From Solirubrum puertoriconensis (GTDB taxonomy: Bacteria; Bacteroidota; Bacteroidia; Cytophagales; Hymenobacteraceae): 64,000 nt of DNA. The notes beneath the pieces are model-generated. The model was not told where the DNA came from and searched no databases. It saw nothing but the letters and a program-made list of their open reading frames with translations. Numbering within the stretch: position 1 is the first letter of the stretch; every line of letters begins with the position of its first letter. Positions 57,306-64,000 of the stretch are shown piece after piece. The stretch spans positions 124,001-188,000 of the forward strand of contig NZ_LNAL01000008.1 in NCBI RefSeq assembly GCF_001483135.1. Direction: 5' to 3'. The position numbers and the translations under genes are program-made.

Positions 57306-57388
57306 CGTCATGCTGAGCTTGTCGAAGCATCTCTACTGGTAGCGCTGCAACGAAGCGGTAGAGATGCTTTGACAAGCTCAGCATGACG
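57306..57388. repeat. REP-like long hairpin element
   Basis: 31-nt arms (57306-57336 and 57358-57388) pair completely apart from one G-T position, around a 21-nt loop. The outer end reads CGTCATGCTGAGCTTGTC. Sequences of this kind are dispersed in many copies in intergenic regions of several Bacteroidota genomes, as I recall. It lies between a hypothetical gene and exonuclease III, both rightward, and may stop transcription or stabilise the 3' end. Confidence 0.7.
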
Positions 57389-57408
57389 TTCATTTTATTG
57401 TTTAGTCT

Positions 57409-58173
57409 TTGAAAATCATCTCTTACAACGTCAACGGCCTGCGCTCGGCCCTGAGCAAAGGGTTGCTTGATTGGGTGAAAGAAGCCAATCCCGATGTGCT
57501 CTGCCTGCAGGAAATAAAGGCCGGCCGCGAGGCATTGGACGTAGCCGGCTTCGAGGCCCTAGGTTATCACGCTTACCTGTACCCCGCCCAGAAACCGGGC
57601 TACAGCGGCGTAGCCATCTTCAGCAAGCAGGTACCTAGGTCGGTAACCATGGGCTGCGGCCACGAGCTGTACGACCACGAGGGCCGCGTGCTGCGCCTCG
57701 ACTTTGCGGATGTATCGGTGCTGAACGTGTACATGCCCTCGGGCACCAGCGGCCCCGAGCGGCAGCAGTTCAAGCTCGAGTGGCTGGCGTGGTTTTCTAC
57801 CTACATCAAAGCACTGCGCCACACGGTGCCGCCGCTGGTTATTTGCGGCGACTTCAACTGCTGCCCCACGCCCATCGACCTGCACAACCCCAAGGCCAAC
57901 CAGAACAGCCCCGGCTACACGCCCGAGGAGCGCGCCTGGTTTGCGGCGTTTTTGGCCGATGGCTACACCGATTCGTTCCGGCACCATCACCCCGAAACGC
58001 CGCACCAGTACTCGTGGTGGAGCTACCGGGCGGGCAGCCGCTCGCGCAACGTGGGCTGGCGCCTCGATTACCTGCTGGCCGACAACGCACTGCAACCTAG
58101 GTTGGCGGCGGCGGGTCTGTTACCCGATGCCGTGCACTCCGACCACTGCCCGGCGTACGTAGAGTTGGCGTAG
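57409..58173 (+). CDS. xth: Exodeoxyribonuclease III / AP endonuclease
   Basis: 254 residues from the TTG at 57409, the only suitable start before MKIISYNVNGLRSALSKGLL. Motifs are LCLQEIKAGREAL (metal-binding Glu), GYSGVAIFSKQVP, VLNVYMPSGTSGPERQQFKL (Tyr), VICGDFNCCPTPIDLHNP (Asp, Asn), SRNVGWRLDYLLAD and the catalytic His in VHSDHCPAYVEL. The enzyme cuts at abasic sites and has 3'-5' exonuclease activity in base-excision repair. Full length. Its start lies 20 bp after the REP-like hairpin. Confidence 0.93.
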   Translation: MKIISYNVNGLRSALSKGLLDWVKEANPDVLCLQEIKAGREALDVAGFEALGYHAYLYPAQKPGYSGVAIFSKQVPRSVTMGCGHELYDHEGRVLRLDFADVSVLNVYMPSGTSGPERQQFKLEWLAWFSTYIKALRHTVPPLVICGDFNCCPTPIDLHNPKANQNSPGYTPEERAWFAAFLADGYTDSFRHHHPETPHQYSWWSYRAGSRSRNVGWRLDYLLADNALQPRLAAAGLLPDAVHSDHCPAYVELA

Positions 58174-58314
58174 CCAAAGTCTGGGCTACAACTGGGCAAT
58201 TTTTTCGAGCTGGCAGTGGTTAAAAGCTCAACGGCGCGGTACCGCTCAGCCTACTGAGCGGTTTCGTCGTATCTTCCTGTACTCTGCCGTTCACCTGTGT
58301 CGAAAGGTTCTGCC

Positions 58315-61300
58315 ATGCCGGCAACGCAATACGTTTCTTCTGCGGCCGCTCCTGCCAGTTGGCAGGCCGTACGCCAACACTTAGAAGGCTTCAAACGCAA
58401 GTTTTACCTCAGCCTGCTGGTGCGCGGGGTGCTGGTAGCCGGTGGGCTGCTGCTCACGCTGTTTGTTGTCTTCAACCTGCTCGAGTACTTCCTATACCTG
58501 CCCACGTGGGTGCGGGGCGGCCTGCTGTTCGGGTTTTTGGGGCTGACGGTGTGGGCTTTTGTGCACTGGATTTGGCAGCCGCTGGCCGCCCTTACCAACC
58601 TGCGCCGCCTGCTTTCCGACGAGCAAGCCGCCCAGCGGGTAGGTCAGTTGTTCCCGGAGGTGCAAGACCGCCTGCTGAACGCCCTGCAACTGCAAGGCCA
58701 AGCCCGCGACAACGCCCTGATTGCCGCCAGCCTCGAGCAGCGCGCCGGTCAACTGCAAGGCATCGACTTTGCCGGCCGCATCCGCATTAAGGAAGAAACC
58801 CGCCCCTTGTGGAAGTACGCCGCCGTGCCGGCCTTGGTAGCCGCCAGCTTGCTGCTGGTGTGGCCGAGCCTGTTTGTGCAAGGCACCGAACGCATTTTCC
58901 ACTACAACCGGGCGTACTCGCGGCCCATGCCGTTTCGCTTTGTAGTTGGTAATAAGCAGCTACAAACCTTCAAAAACGAAGACTTCAAGCTAGAAGTAAC
59001 CGTAGAGGGCGACGTGATGCCCAACGAAGTGAGCGTGCTGTACGACGGCCGCGAACGACGCCTTACCAAGGTAGGTCCGGGCCGGTTTGCCTTCACGTTT
59101 CAGCAGCCGCAGCGCAGCACTGAGTTTCAGCTGGCTGCCGCGGGCTTCACCTCCGACGATTACCAGCTGCGGGTGCTGGAGCGCCCCACGCTGCGCGAGT
59201 TTGCCGTGCGTGCCGAGTACCCCAGCTACCTGCGCCGCGCCGCCGAAACTCTGCCCAACGACGGCAATCTGACCGTACCCGAAGGCACCCGCCTTACCTG
59301 GCAGTTCAATACCACCGCTACCGAGCAGGTAAAGCTCGAGTTCCTGGATCCGAACGAAACCGTAACGGCCCAAGCAGCCTACGATGACCGCTTCACCGTT
59401 ACGCGCCAAGCCTTGCGCAGCCAGCCTTACCGCGTGCAGTTGCGCAACGCCATCAGCCCCCAGCGTGACCCCATTGAGTACCAGCTTACGGTAGTGCCCG
59501 ACCAAGCACCTAGCATCACGGTAGAGGCCTTTGCTGACACTGCCACGCGCCGCTACCTCGCCCTGGCCGGCACCCTGCGCGACGACTACGGCCTGACGCG
59601 CCTAGCGCTGCATTACCGCGTGGGCACGGCCCAACGCCCCGGCCAGTGGCGCACGGCACCTATTGCCTTGGCCAACAACGGCCCTGCCCAAACCTACACC
59701 CACCAATGGGATCTAACCCCGCTACGCCTGAAGGCCGGCGACCAGCTGGAGTACGCCGTGGAGGTATGGGACAACGATGGGCTGCATGGCCCCAAAAGCG
59801 CCCGCACGCGCCCGATTACCTACCGCCTGCCCTCGCGAACGGAGATGCGCGAACAGCTTAACGCCGCATCTTCGTCGATGCAAAACAAGATGACCAGCGC
59901 CCAGGAGCAGAGCAAAAAGCTGCAACGTGAGCTGGCCAAAGCCGAGCAAAAGCTGAAAACCAAGCGCGAACTGAGCTATTCCGACCGCAAGGAGATGCAA
60001 CAGCTGCTGCAGCAAAAGCAGCAGATGGATCAGCAGCTTTCGGAGATGAAGCAGATGTTTGAGCAGCTGCAGCAAAAGCAGGAGCAGATGGATCCGCGCA
60101 GCCAGCAGCTCGCCGAAAAGGCCCAGGAGCTGCAGAAGCTGATGGACTCGATGATGGACGAGCAGACCAAGAAGCTGTACGAGGAGCTGCAAAAGCTGCT
60201 GCAGCAACAGAAGGCGCCCGAAGGCGAAATCCAGAAGCTGCTCGAAAAGCTCGAGAACAAGGAGGAAACGCTGCAAAAAGAGCTGGAGCGCGCCATGGAC
60301 CTGTTCAAGCAATTGCAACTCGAGCAAAAGATGGAAAGCACCACCGAGCAGCTCGAGAAGCTGGCCGAGCAGGAGCAGAAGCTGGCCGAGCAAACCCAAA
60401 AAGCTGCCGACAAGCCCAACGACCAGCGCAAGCAGGAAAACGAGCAGCTAAAGCAGCAGCAGCAAGAAGCGCAAAAGGCGTTCGAGGAAGTGAAGAAAGA
60501 ACTGCAGGAACTCCAGAAGATGGATCAGCAGCTCGACAACCAGAACAACCTTGACCCCATGCAGCAGCAGCAACAGGAAACCGAGCAGCAAATGCAGGAT
60601 AGCCAGGAGCAGCTGCAGAAAAACCAAAACCAGAAAGCCAGCCAAAGCCAGCAACAGGCCGCCCAAAACATGAAGGAAATGGCGCAGAAGATGCGCCAGC
60701 AGATGGAGGAAGAGGAGTCGGATGAGCAGCAAGAGAACATCGACCACCTGCGCGACATCCTCGAAAACCTGCTGAAGCTTTCCTTCGACCAGGAAAATTT
60801 GATGAAGCAGTTCCGGCAGGTCGATCAGTCGGACCCGCGGTTTGTGCAGCTCAGCCAAAACCAGCGCAAGCTCCGCGACGATGCCGTGGTGGTGCAGGAC
60901 TCGCTGAATGCTTTGGCCAAGCGCGTGTTCCAGATCCAGAGCTTTGTAACGCGCGAAGTGGCTGAGATGAACGGCCAGATGGACCAAGCCATGGAGCAGC
61001 TGCGCCAGCGCAACCTAGGGCGCGCCACCAGCTCGCAGCAGCTGGCCATGACCTCGATGAACAACCTGGCGCTGATGCTGAACGATGCTCTGAAGCAAAT
61101 GCAGGAACAGCAGCGCCAGGCCCAGCAAAACCAGTCGGGAAGCGGCAGCCGCGGCAAAAAGAAGAAAAGCGGCCAGCAGAACCCCGGCGCCGGCCAAATG
61201 GGTAAGTTGCAGCAACAGCTCAACCAACAAATTCAGCAGTTGCAGCAAAGCGGCAAAAGCGGCCGCCAACTTTCGGAAGAATTGGCCAAGATGGCCGCTC

Positions 61301-61719
61301 AGCAGCAGATGCTACGCGAGGCCCTGCAGCAGCTCGAAAAAATGCAGCAGCAAGCTAAGGATGGCAAAAACGGCCAGCAAAAAGGCAACGACGGCCAGGG
61401 CGGCCTAGGGGATTTGAAGAAGATGATGGAACAAACCGAGGAAGACCTCGTAAACAAACGGTTGACGGAGCAAACCGTTATGCGCCAGCGTCAGATCCTG
61501 AGCCGCCTTCTGGAGGCTGAGAAATCGGCCCGGGAGCGGGACCTCGACAACAAGCGCGAAGCCGAAACGGCACGGACGGTGCCGCCCGGTTTTCCGCCCG
61601 CTTTCGAGAAATATCGTCGGGAACGTAACCGTCAGACGGAGTTGCTACGTACGGTACCGCCGGCCCTCACTCCATATTATCAGCGGGAGGTGAGCGAGTA
61701 TTTTCAGAAAATGAAATAG
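58315..61719 (+). CDS. DUF4175-type giant coiled-coil membrane protein
   Basis: 1134 residues from the ATG at 58315 (a GTG six codons earlier is possible). Two N-terminal membrane helices (VRGVLVAGGLLLTLFVVFNL and LLFGFLGLTVWAFVHWIW) and one at about 160-180 come first. They are followed by Ig-like beta domains (about 190-500, e.g. YQLRVLERPTLREFAVRAEY). From about residue 510 onward there is a Gln/Glu/Lys-rich coiled coil (QLLQQKQQMDQQLSEMKQMF) with disordered gaps. It ends RRERNRQTELLRTVPPALTP. The arrangement matches DUF4175 proteins of Bacteroidota, of unknown function. CAG/CTG bias creates long antisense poly-Leu frames that are not genes. Followed 41 bp later by an RsbW-like kinase gene. 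Confidence 0.85.
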   Translation: MPATQYVSSAAAPASWQAVRQHLEGFKRKFYLSLLVRGVLVAGGLLLTLFVVFNLLEYFLYLPTWVRGGLLFGFLGLTVWAFVHWIWQPLAALTNLRRLLSDEQAAQRVGQLFPEVQDRLLNALQLQGQARDNALIAASLEQRAGQLQGIDFAGRIRIKEETRPLWKYAAVPALVAASLLLVWPSLFVQGTERIFHYNRAYSRPMPFRFVVGNKQLQTFKNEDFKLEVTVEGDVMPNEVSVLYDGRERRLTKVGPGRFAFTFQQPQRSTEFQLAAAGFTSDDYQLRVLERPTLREFAVRAEYPSYLRRAAETLPNDGNLTVPEGTRLTWQFNTTATEQVKLEFLDPNETVTAQAAYDDRFTVTRQALRSQPYRVQLRNAISPQRDPIEYQLTVVPDQAPSITVEAFADTATRRYLALAGTLRDDYGLTRLALHYRVGTAQRPGQWRTAPIALANNGPAQTYTHQWDLTPLRLKAGDQLEYAVEVWDNDGLHGPKSARTRPITYRLPSRTEMREQLNAASSSMQNKMTSAQEQSKKLQRELAKAEQKLKTKRELSYSDRKEMQQLLQQKQQMDQQLSEMKQMFEQLQQKQEQMDPRSQQLAEKAQELQKLMDSMMDEQTKKLYEELQKLLQQQKAPEGEIQKLLEKLENKEETLQKELERAMDLFKQLQLEQKMESTTEQLEKLAEQEQKLAEQTQKAADKPNDQRKQENEQLKQQQQEAQKAFEEVKKELQELQKMDQQLDNQNNLDPMQQQQQETEQQMQDSQEQLQKNQNQKASQSQQQAAQNMKEMAQKMRQQMEEEESDEQQENIDHLRDILENLLKLSFDQENLMKQFRQVDQSDPRFVQLSQNQRKLRDDAVVVQDSLNALAKRVFQIQSFVTREVAEMNGQMDQAMEQLRQRNLGRATSSQQLAMTSMNNLALMLNDALKQMQEQQRQAQQNQSGSGSRGKKKKSGQQNPGAGQMGKLQQQLNQQIQQLQQSGKSGRQLSEELAKMAAQQQMLREALQQLEKMQQQAKDGKNGQQKGNDGQGGLGDLKKMMEQTEEDLVNKRLTEQTVMRQRQILSRLLEAEKSARERDLDNKREAETARTVPPGFPPAFEKYRRERNRQTELLRTVPPALTPYYQREVSEYFQKMK

Positions 61720-61760
61720 CGCTGCCTATTTTTACGCCCGTTGCCCCCTTTCTCCACACC

Positions 61761-62192
61761 ATGAAGCAGGTTAAAATCCAGATTCCTTCCCTCGTCGAGA
61801 ACATCCGCGTGGTGGAAAGTTTCATCGACAACTCGAAGGAAACGTTTCACATTGAGGACGACATTTACGGCAACATCATGGTGGCCGTAACGGAGGCCGT
61901 GAACAACGCCATTCGCCACGGCAACAAGTTCGACAAGGACAAAAATGTGTTGCTGTGCCTTTCCGTGGACGAAGGCCAGGTGAAGTTTGAAATTGAAGAC
62001 CAAGGACCGGGCTTCGATTACAACAACCTGCTCGACCCTACTGCCCCCGAGAACCTCGAAAACCCCGGCGGCCGCGGCATCTTCCTGATTCGCCACTTGG
62101 CCGACGAAGTGGAGTTCACCAAGGACGGCCGCAAAGTAGAACTTACGTTCTTCTTGCCGCCGAGCTCGGGCAACGGCCACGCTACTGCCTAA
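61761..62192 (+). CDS. RsbW-like ATP-binding protein (anti-sigma-type serine kinase)
   Basis: 143 residues. The GHKL ATPase boxes are complete: N box (MVAVTEAVNNAIRHGNK), G1 (FEIEDQGPGFDYNN) and G2 (NPGGRGIFLIRHLADE). The size and the absence of other domains match RsbW/SpoIIAB-type kinases, which bind a sigma factor and phosphorylate an anti-anti-sigma protein. In Bacteroidota, such proteins commonly lie next to ybeY, as here, and their partner is unknown. The stop and the ybeY region are only a few bases apart, so they are co-transcribed. Confidence 0.88.
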   Translation: MKQVKIQIPSLVENIRVVESFIDNSKETFHIEDDIYGNIMVAVTEAVNNAIRHGNKFDKDKNVLLCLSVDEGQVKFEIEDQGPGFDYNNLLDPTAPENLENPGGRGIFLIRHLADEVEFTKDGRKVELTFFLPPSSGNGHATA

Positions 62193-62221
62193 CCGTGTCA
62201 TCTTACCCTCTCGACACCGCC

Positions 62222-62710
62222 ATGCAAGACGATACCCAGCTACCGCCTTCCCACGACGACGAGGCCTACGACCCGTTGCACGATGCGCCGGGTATCGAGT
62301 TTGTGGTAGAGGATGTAGACTTTGAGCTGGCCGACGCCACCGCCCTTACCGATTGGATTGAGCGCGTAGCGGCCGTGCACGAGCACAAAATTGTGCAGCT
62401 CACCTACATTTTCTGCTCCGATGAGTACTTGCACCGCGTAAACGTGGAGTACCTCGACCACGACACGTACACCGACGTTATTACCTTTGACAACGCCGAT
62501 GACGCCGACATCATCGAGGGCGACGTATTCATTTCGGTGGAGCGGGTGCGCGAAAACGCCCAATCGCACAACGTGAGCTTCCGCGACGAACTGCACCGCG
62601 TGATGATTCATGGCGTGCTGCACCTGCTGGGCTACAAAGACAAAGATCTGCTGAGCCAGACGGCCATGCGCAAGAAAGAAGACGACTGCTTGTCGCTGCG
62701 CACCTTCTAG
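62222..62710 (+). CDS. ybeY: Endoribonuclease YbeY (rRNA maturation)
   Basis: 162 residues from the ATG at 62222; GTG at 62195 is the alternative. Typical blocks are LTYIFCSDEYLHRVNVEYLD, DTYTDVITFDNADDADIIEG and the metal site FRDELHRVMIHGVLHLLGYK. The canonical zinc motif is HGxLHLxGxDH; here the third histidine position is Asp (GYKDKD), a change I associate with Bacteroidota YbeY. The N-terminal ~30 residues are an acidic extension. YbeY processes the 3' end of 16S rRNA and takes part in ribosome quality control. A strong terminator follows. Confidence 0.9.
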   Translation: MQDDTQLPPSHDDEAYDPLHDAPGIEFVVEDVDFELADATALTDWIERVAAVHEHKIVQLTYIFCSDEYLHRVNVEYLDHDTYTDVITFDNADDADIIEGDVFISVERVRENAQSHNVSFRDELHRVMIHGVLHLLGYKDKDLLSQTAMRKKEDDCLSLRTF

Positions 62711-62731
62711 CTCATTTTAGCTGCTGCTATT

Positions 62732-62767
62732 ACGAAAAACGCCCGCTTAGCCGCGGGCGTTTTTCGT
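62732..62767 (+). terminator. Rho-independent terminator of the rsbW-like/ybeY operon
   Basis: ACGAAAAACGCCCGC / GCGGGCGTTTTTCGT, perfect 15-bp arms with loop TTAGCC. Confidence 0.9.
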
Positions 62768-62890
62768 GTGGGCCTTATGTCGGCGGCGCTTAGGCAACCT
62801 CAACCACCTAGGGTTAGGAACTATCCGGTCTTGCTCTTACTCTTGTAGTTGTTCGGCACTTAGGCAGGCCTGGGTCCGGCTTTTTCAGCT

Positions 62891-63619
62891 ATGTCCGTCT
62901 CTCCATCTTCGCTGCCCATCATTCAGGGCGAGGTGCTCGATTTTTACTTAAGCCAGGGCTACTACCGAATGCATCAGGACCTGTTTACCTGCCGGTTCCT
63001 GCCCATCGACGAAGGCCTGTACACGGTGCACTGGCTGCGCCTCGACCTAGGGCGCGTATCGTTTGGCACGGAGCAGCGGCGCCTGCTGCGCCAGAACAAG
63101 CGGTTTACGGCCGTGGTGCGCCCGTTCCGACTTACCGCCGAGTACGAGGAGCTGTATGCCCGCTACCGCAGCACCGTCACCTTCGATGCGCCCGAAACAG
63201 TGGAGGCTTTTTTGCTGGCTGGCGCGCAGCACAACGTATTCACCACGCAAGTAATCGAGCTGCGCGACGGGGAGCGGCTGATTGCCGCCGGCATTTTCGA
63301 CAGCGGCGAGCAAAGCTTGGCGGGCATCATGAACTTCTACGACCCCACGTACCGCAAGCACAGCCTGGGCAAGTACCTGATGCTGCTCAAGATCATCTAT
63401 GCCTTGCAGGAGGAAAAAGCTTATTACTACCCCGGCTACGTGGTGCACAACTACCCCAAGTTCGACTACAAGCTGTACCCGTGCCCGGCCGCTACAGAGG
63501 TATACGATTGTGCCAGCGGCTATTGGCTGCCTTTTTCATGGGATACAGTAGCAGCTCAATCGGCTGAATTGCTGAAGGATTGGCCGCCCAAGTTCGGGGA
63601 AGAAGCGGAGGCGGAATAA
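62891..63619 (+). CDS. Arginyl-tRNA--protein transferase-like protein (ATE family)
   Basis: 242 residues from the ATG at 62891. The segment FTCRFLPIDEGLYTVHWLRL resembles the N-terminal ATE domain without its CxxC. The C-terminal GNAT-like domain is clear: VIELRDGERLIAAGIFDSGE, NFYDPTYRKHSLGKYLMLLK and YYYPGYVVHNYPKFDYKLYP. ATE enzymes add Arg (or Leu in the related Bpt) to N-termini of proteins for the N-degron pathway. No clpS or aat genes are adjacent. Whether it uses arginyl- or leucyl-tRNA cannot be judged here. Single gene. Confidence 0.82.
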   Translation: MSVSPSSLPIIQGEVLDFYLSQGYYRMHQDLFTCRFLPIDEGLYTVHWLRLDLGRVSFGTEQRRLLRQNKRFTAVVRPFRLTAEYEELYARYRSTVTFDAPETVEAFLLAGAQHNVFTTQVIELRDGERLIAAGIFDSGEQSLAGIMNFYDPTYRKHSLGKYLMLLKIIYALQEEKAYYYPGYVVHNYPKFDYKLYPCPAATEVYDCASGYWLPFSWDTVAAQSAELLKDWPPKFGEEAEAE

Positions 63620-63717
63620 GGCGCTTCTGTTCCCTAGGTAGGTAATGCCAGCTGTCACCGAAGACAGCCATATTGAGCTCGTTATCAGCTAATCACCTAA
63701 AAAAGCGGCAGAGTGCG

Positions 63718-63725
63718 TATCTTTG
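63718..63725 (+). promoter_or_regulatory. -7 promoter element of mnmG
   Basis: TATCTTTG, an exact TAnnTTTG. It predicts an mRNA leader of about 130 nt before the mnmG ATG, long for this genome. Confidence 0.5.
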
Positions 63726-63767
63726 CGCACGTTCTGAGCGGGTTAGACCACAAGTCACTTGATATAC

Positions 63768-63817
63768 GAAAACCGTTTCTGCCGAGCGTGGAAGCGGTTT
63801 TGTGTTTTGGCACAAAA
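63768..63817 (+). promoter_or_regulatory. Structured leader upstream of mnmG
   Basis: Two hairpins lie in the predicted leader: AACCGTTTC/GAAGCGGTT around TGCCGAGCGTG, and TTTTGTG/CACAAAA around TTTTGG (63798-63817). The second ends about 45 nt before the ATG, and the first ends in a T-rich stretch, so an attenuator is possible. No known riboswitch is recognised. Confidence 0.35.
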
Positions 63818-63861
63818 CGCGGGCTAACGCTGTTCATACCCTCCGAAACAACCCTCCAGCT

Positions 63862-64000
63862 ATGCTGACTCAGGAATACGATGTAATTGTGGTAGGCGCC
63901 GGCCACGCCGGTTGCGAAGCAGCGGCGGCCGCGGCCAACCTAGGCTCGAAGGTGCTGCTCATCACGATGAACATGAACACCATCGCGCAGATGTCGTGCA
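63862..64000 (+). CDS. mnmG: tRNA uridine-5-carboxymethylaminomethyl modification enzyme MnmG, N-terminal part (cut by window edge)
   Basis: 46 residues are visible from the ATG at 63862. They contain the FAD-binding motif [20 protein letters not shown] followed by [16 protein letters not shown], which is diagnostic for MnmG/GidA ([10 protein letters not shown]). With MnmE, it installs the carboxymethylaminomethyl group on U34 of certain tRNAs. The rest of the gene lies beyond the window. Confidence 0.95.
   Translation, partial: MLTQEYDVIVVGAGHAGCEAAAAAANLGSKVLLITMNMNTIAQMSC

Noticed and set aside
59722-60987. Long leftward frames rich in Leu and Ala opposite the DUF4175 gene
   Set aside because: They are complements of Gln/Lys/Glu codons (CAG, AAG, GAG) of the coiled coil; no start signals, and the sense protein is conserved in style.
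1-64000. CRISPR arrays, tRNA or rRNA genes, insertion sequences
   Set aside because: No regularly spaced repeats, cloverleaf-like stretches with CCA ends, transposase motifs or flanking target duplications were found by reading.

Overview
The window is a chromosomal segment of a high-GC member of the Bacteroidota, most likely Hymenobacter or a close relative in the Cytophagales. The evidence is a type IX secretion (T9SS) sorting domain, a PorP/SprF protein and a GldJ-like lipoprotein, promoters of the Bacteroidota form (TTG, about 19-21 bp, TAnnTTTG), almost no Shine-Dalgarno sequences, carotenoid genes (CruF with a CrtI/CrtD-type desaturase) and many lineage-restricted small proteins. The hexamer CCTAGG occurs about 100 times (hand count), far more often than base composition predicts. 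I see no tRNA, rRNA, CRISPR array, integrase or transposase. This looks like core chromosome rather than a mobile island.

Layout. 1-4.1 kb: a truncated maltodextrin-degrading GH13 enzyme divergent from an alpha-glucan phosphorylase, an SGNH esterase, and a thioredoxin operon behind a Fur/PerR-like palindrome. 4.2-8.4 kb: a leftward carotenoid cluster (crtD-cruF-tetR) and a lipoprotein. 8.5-12 kb: RlmI-type methyltransferase, GNAT, SRPBCC protein and a BioF-like acyltransferase. 12-17.3 kb: an iron-uptake module (TonB siderophore receptor plus PepSY membrane protein) whose promoter is flanked by inverted repeats, then a dehalogenase-like hydrolase and a Crp/Fnr regulator. 17.4-27.7 kb: leftward housekeeping genes (SNF2 helicase, LolE-like permease, methyltransferase, rbfA, rpiB, tatC, glyA) with repeat-rich spacers. 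27.9-32 kb: a sigma/anti-sigma/TPR fusion and a T9SS-exported beta-helix protein. 32-38.5 kb: phosphatase, two disordered proteins, pterin dehydratase, rsmI-lnt, inositol monophosphatase and small proteins. 38.6-49.7 kb: mixed metabolic and repair-type genes with prfA, dgkA and kptA. 49.9-57.2 kb: a large AsmA protein, PorP/SprF and GldJ (T9SS/gliding), a comF gene broken by one in-frame stop, and an AhpD-like pair. 57.3-64 kb: a REP-like hairpin, exonuclease III, a giant coiled-coil DUF4175 protein, an RsbW-like kinase, ybeY, an arginyltransferase-like protein and the start of mnmG.

The genes form short operons separated by strong hairpin terminators, many of them shared by convergent genes. 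The most notable items are the single-polypeptide sigma/anti-sigma fusion, the nonsense-interrupted comF, the CCTAGG over-representation, inverted arrays of GAGTT units in three spacers, operator-like palindromes at the thioredoxin and siderophore-receptor promoters, and several promoters so close to the start codon that the mRNAs would be leaderless or nearly so. I do not see a clear new multi-gene defence or metabolic system. Family names come from recognising motifs and overall sequence, without database searches.
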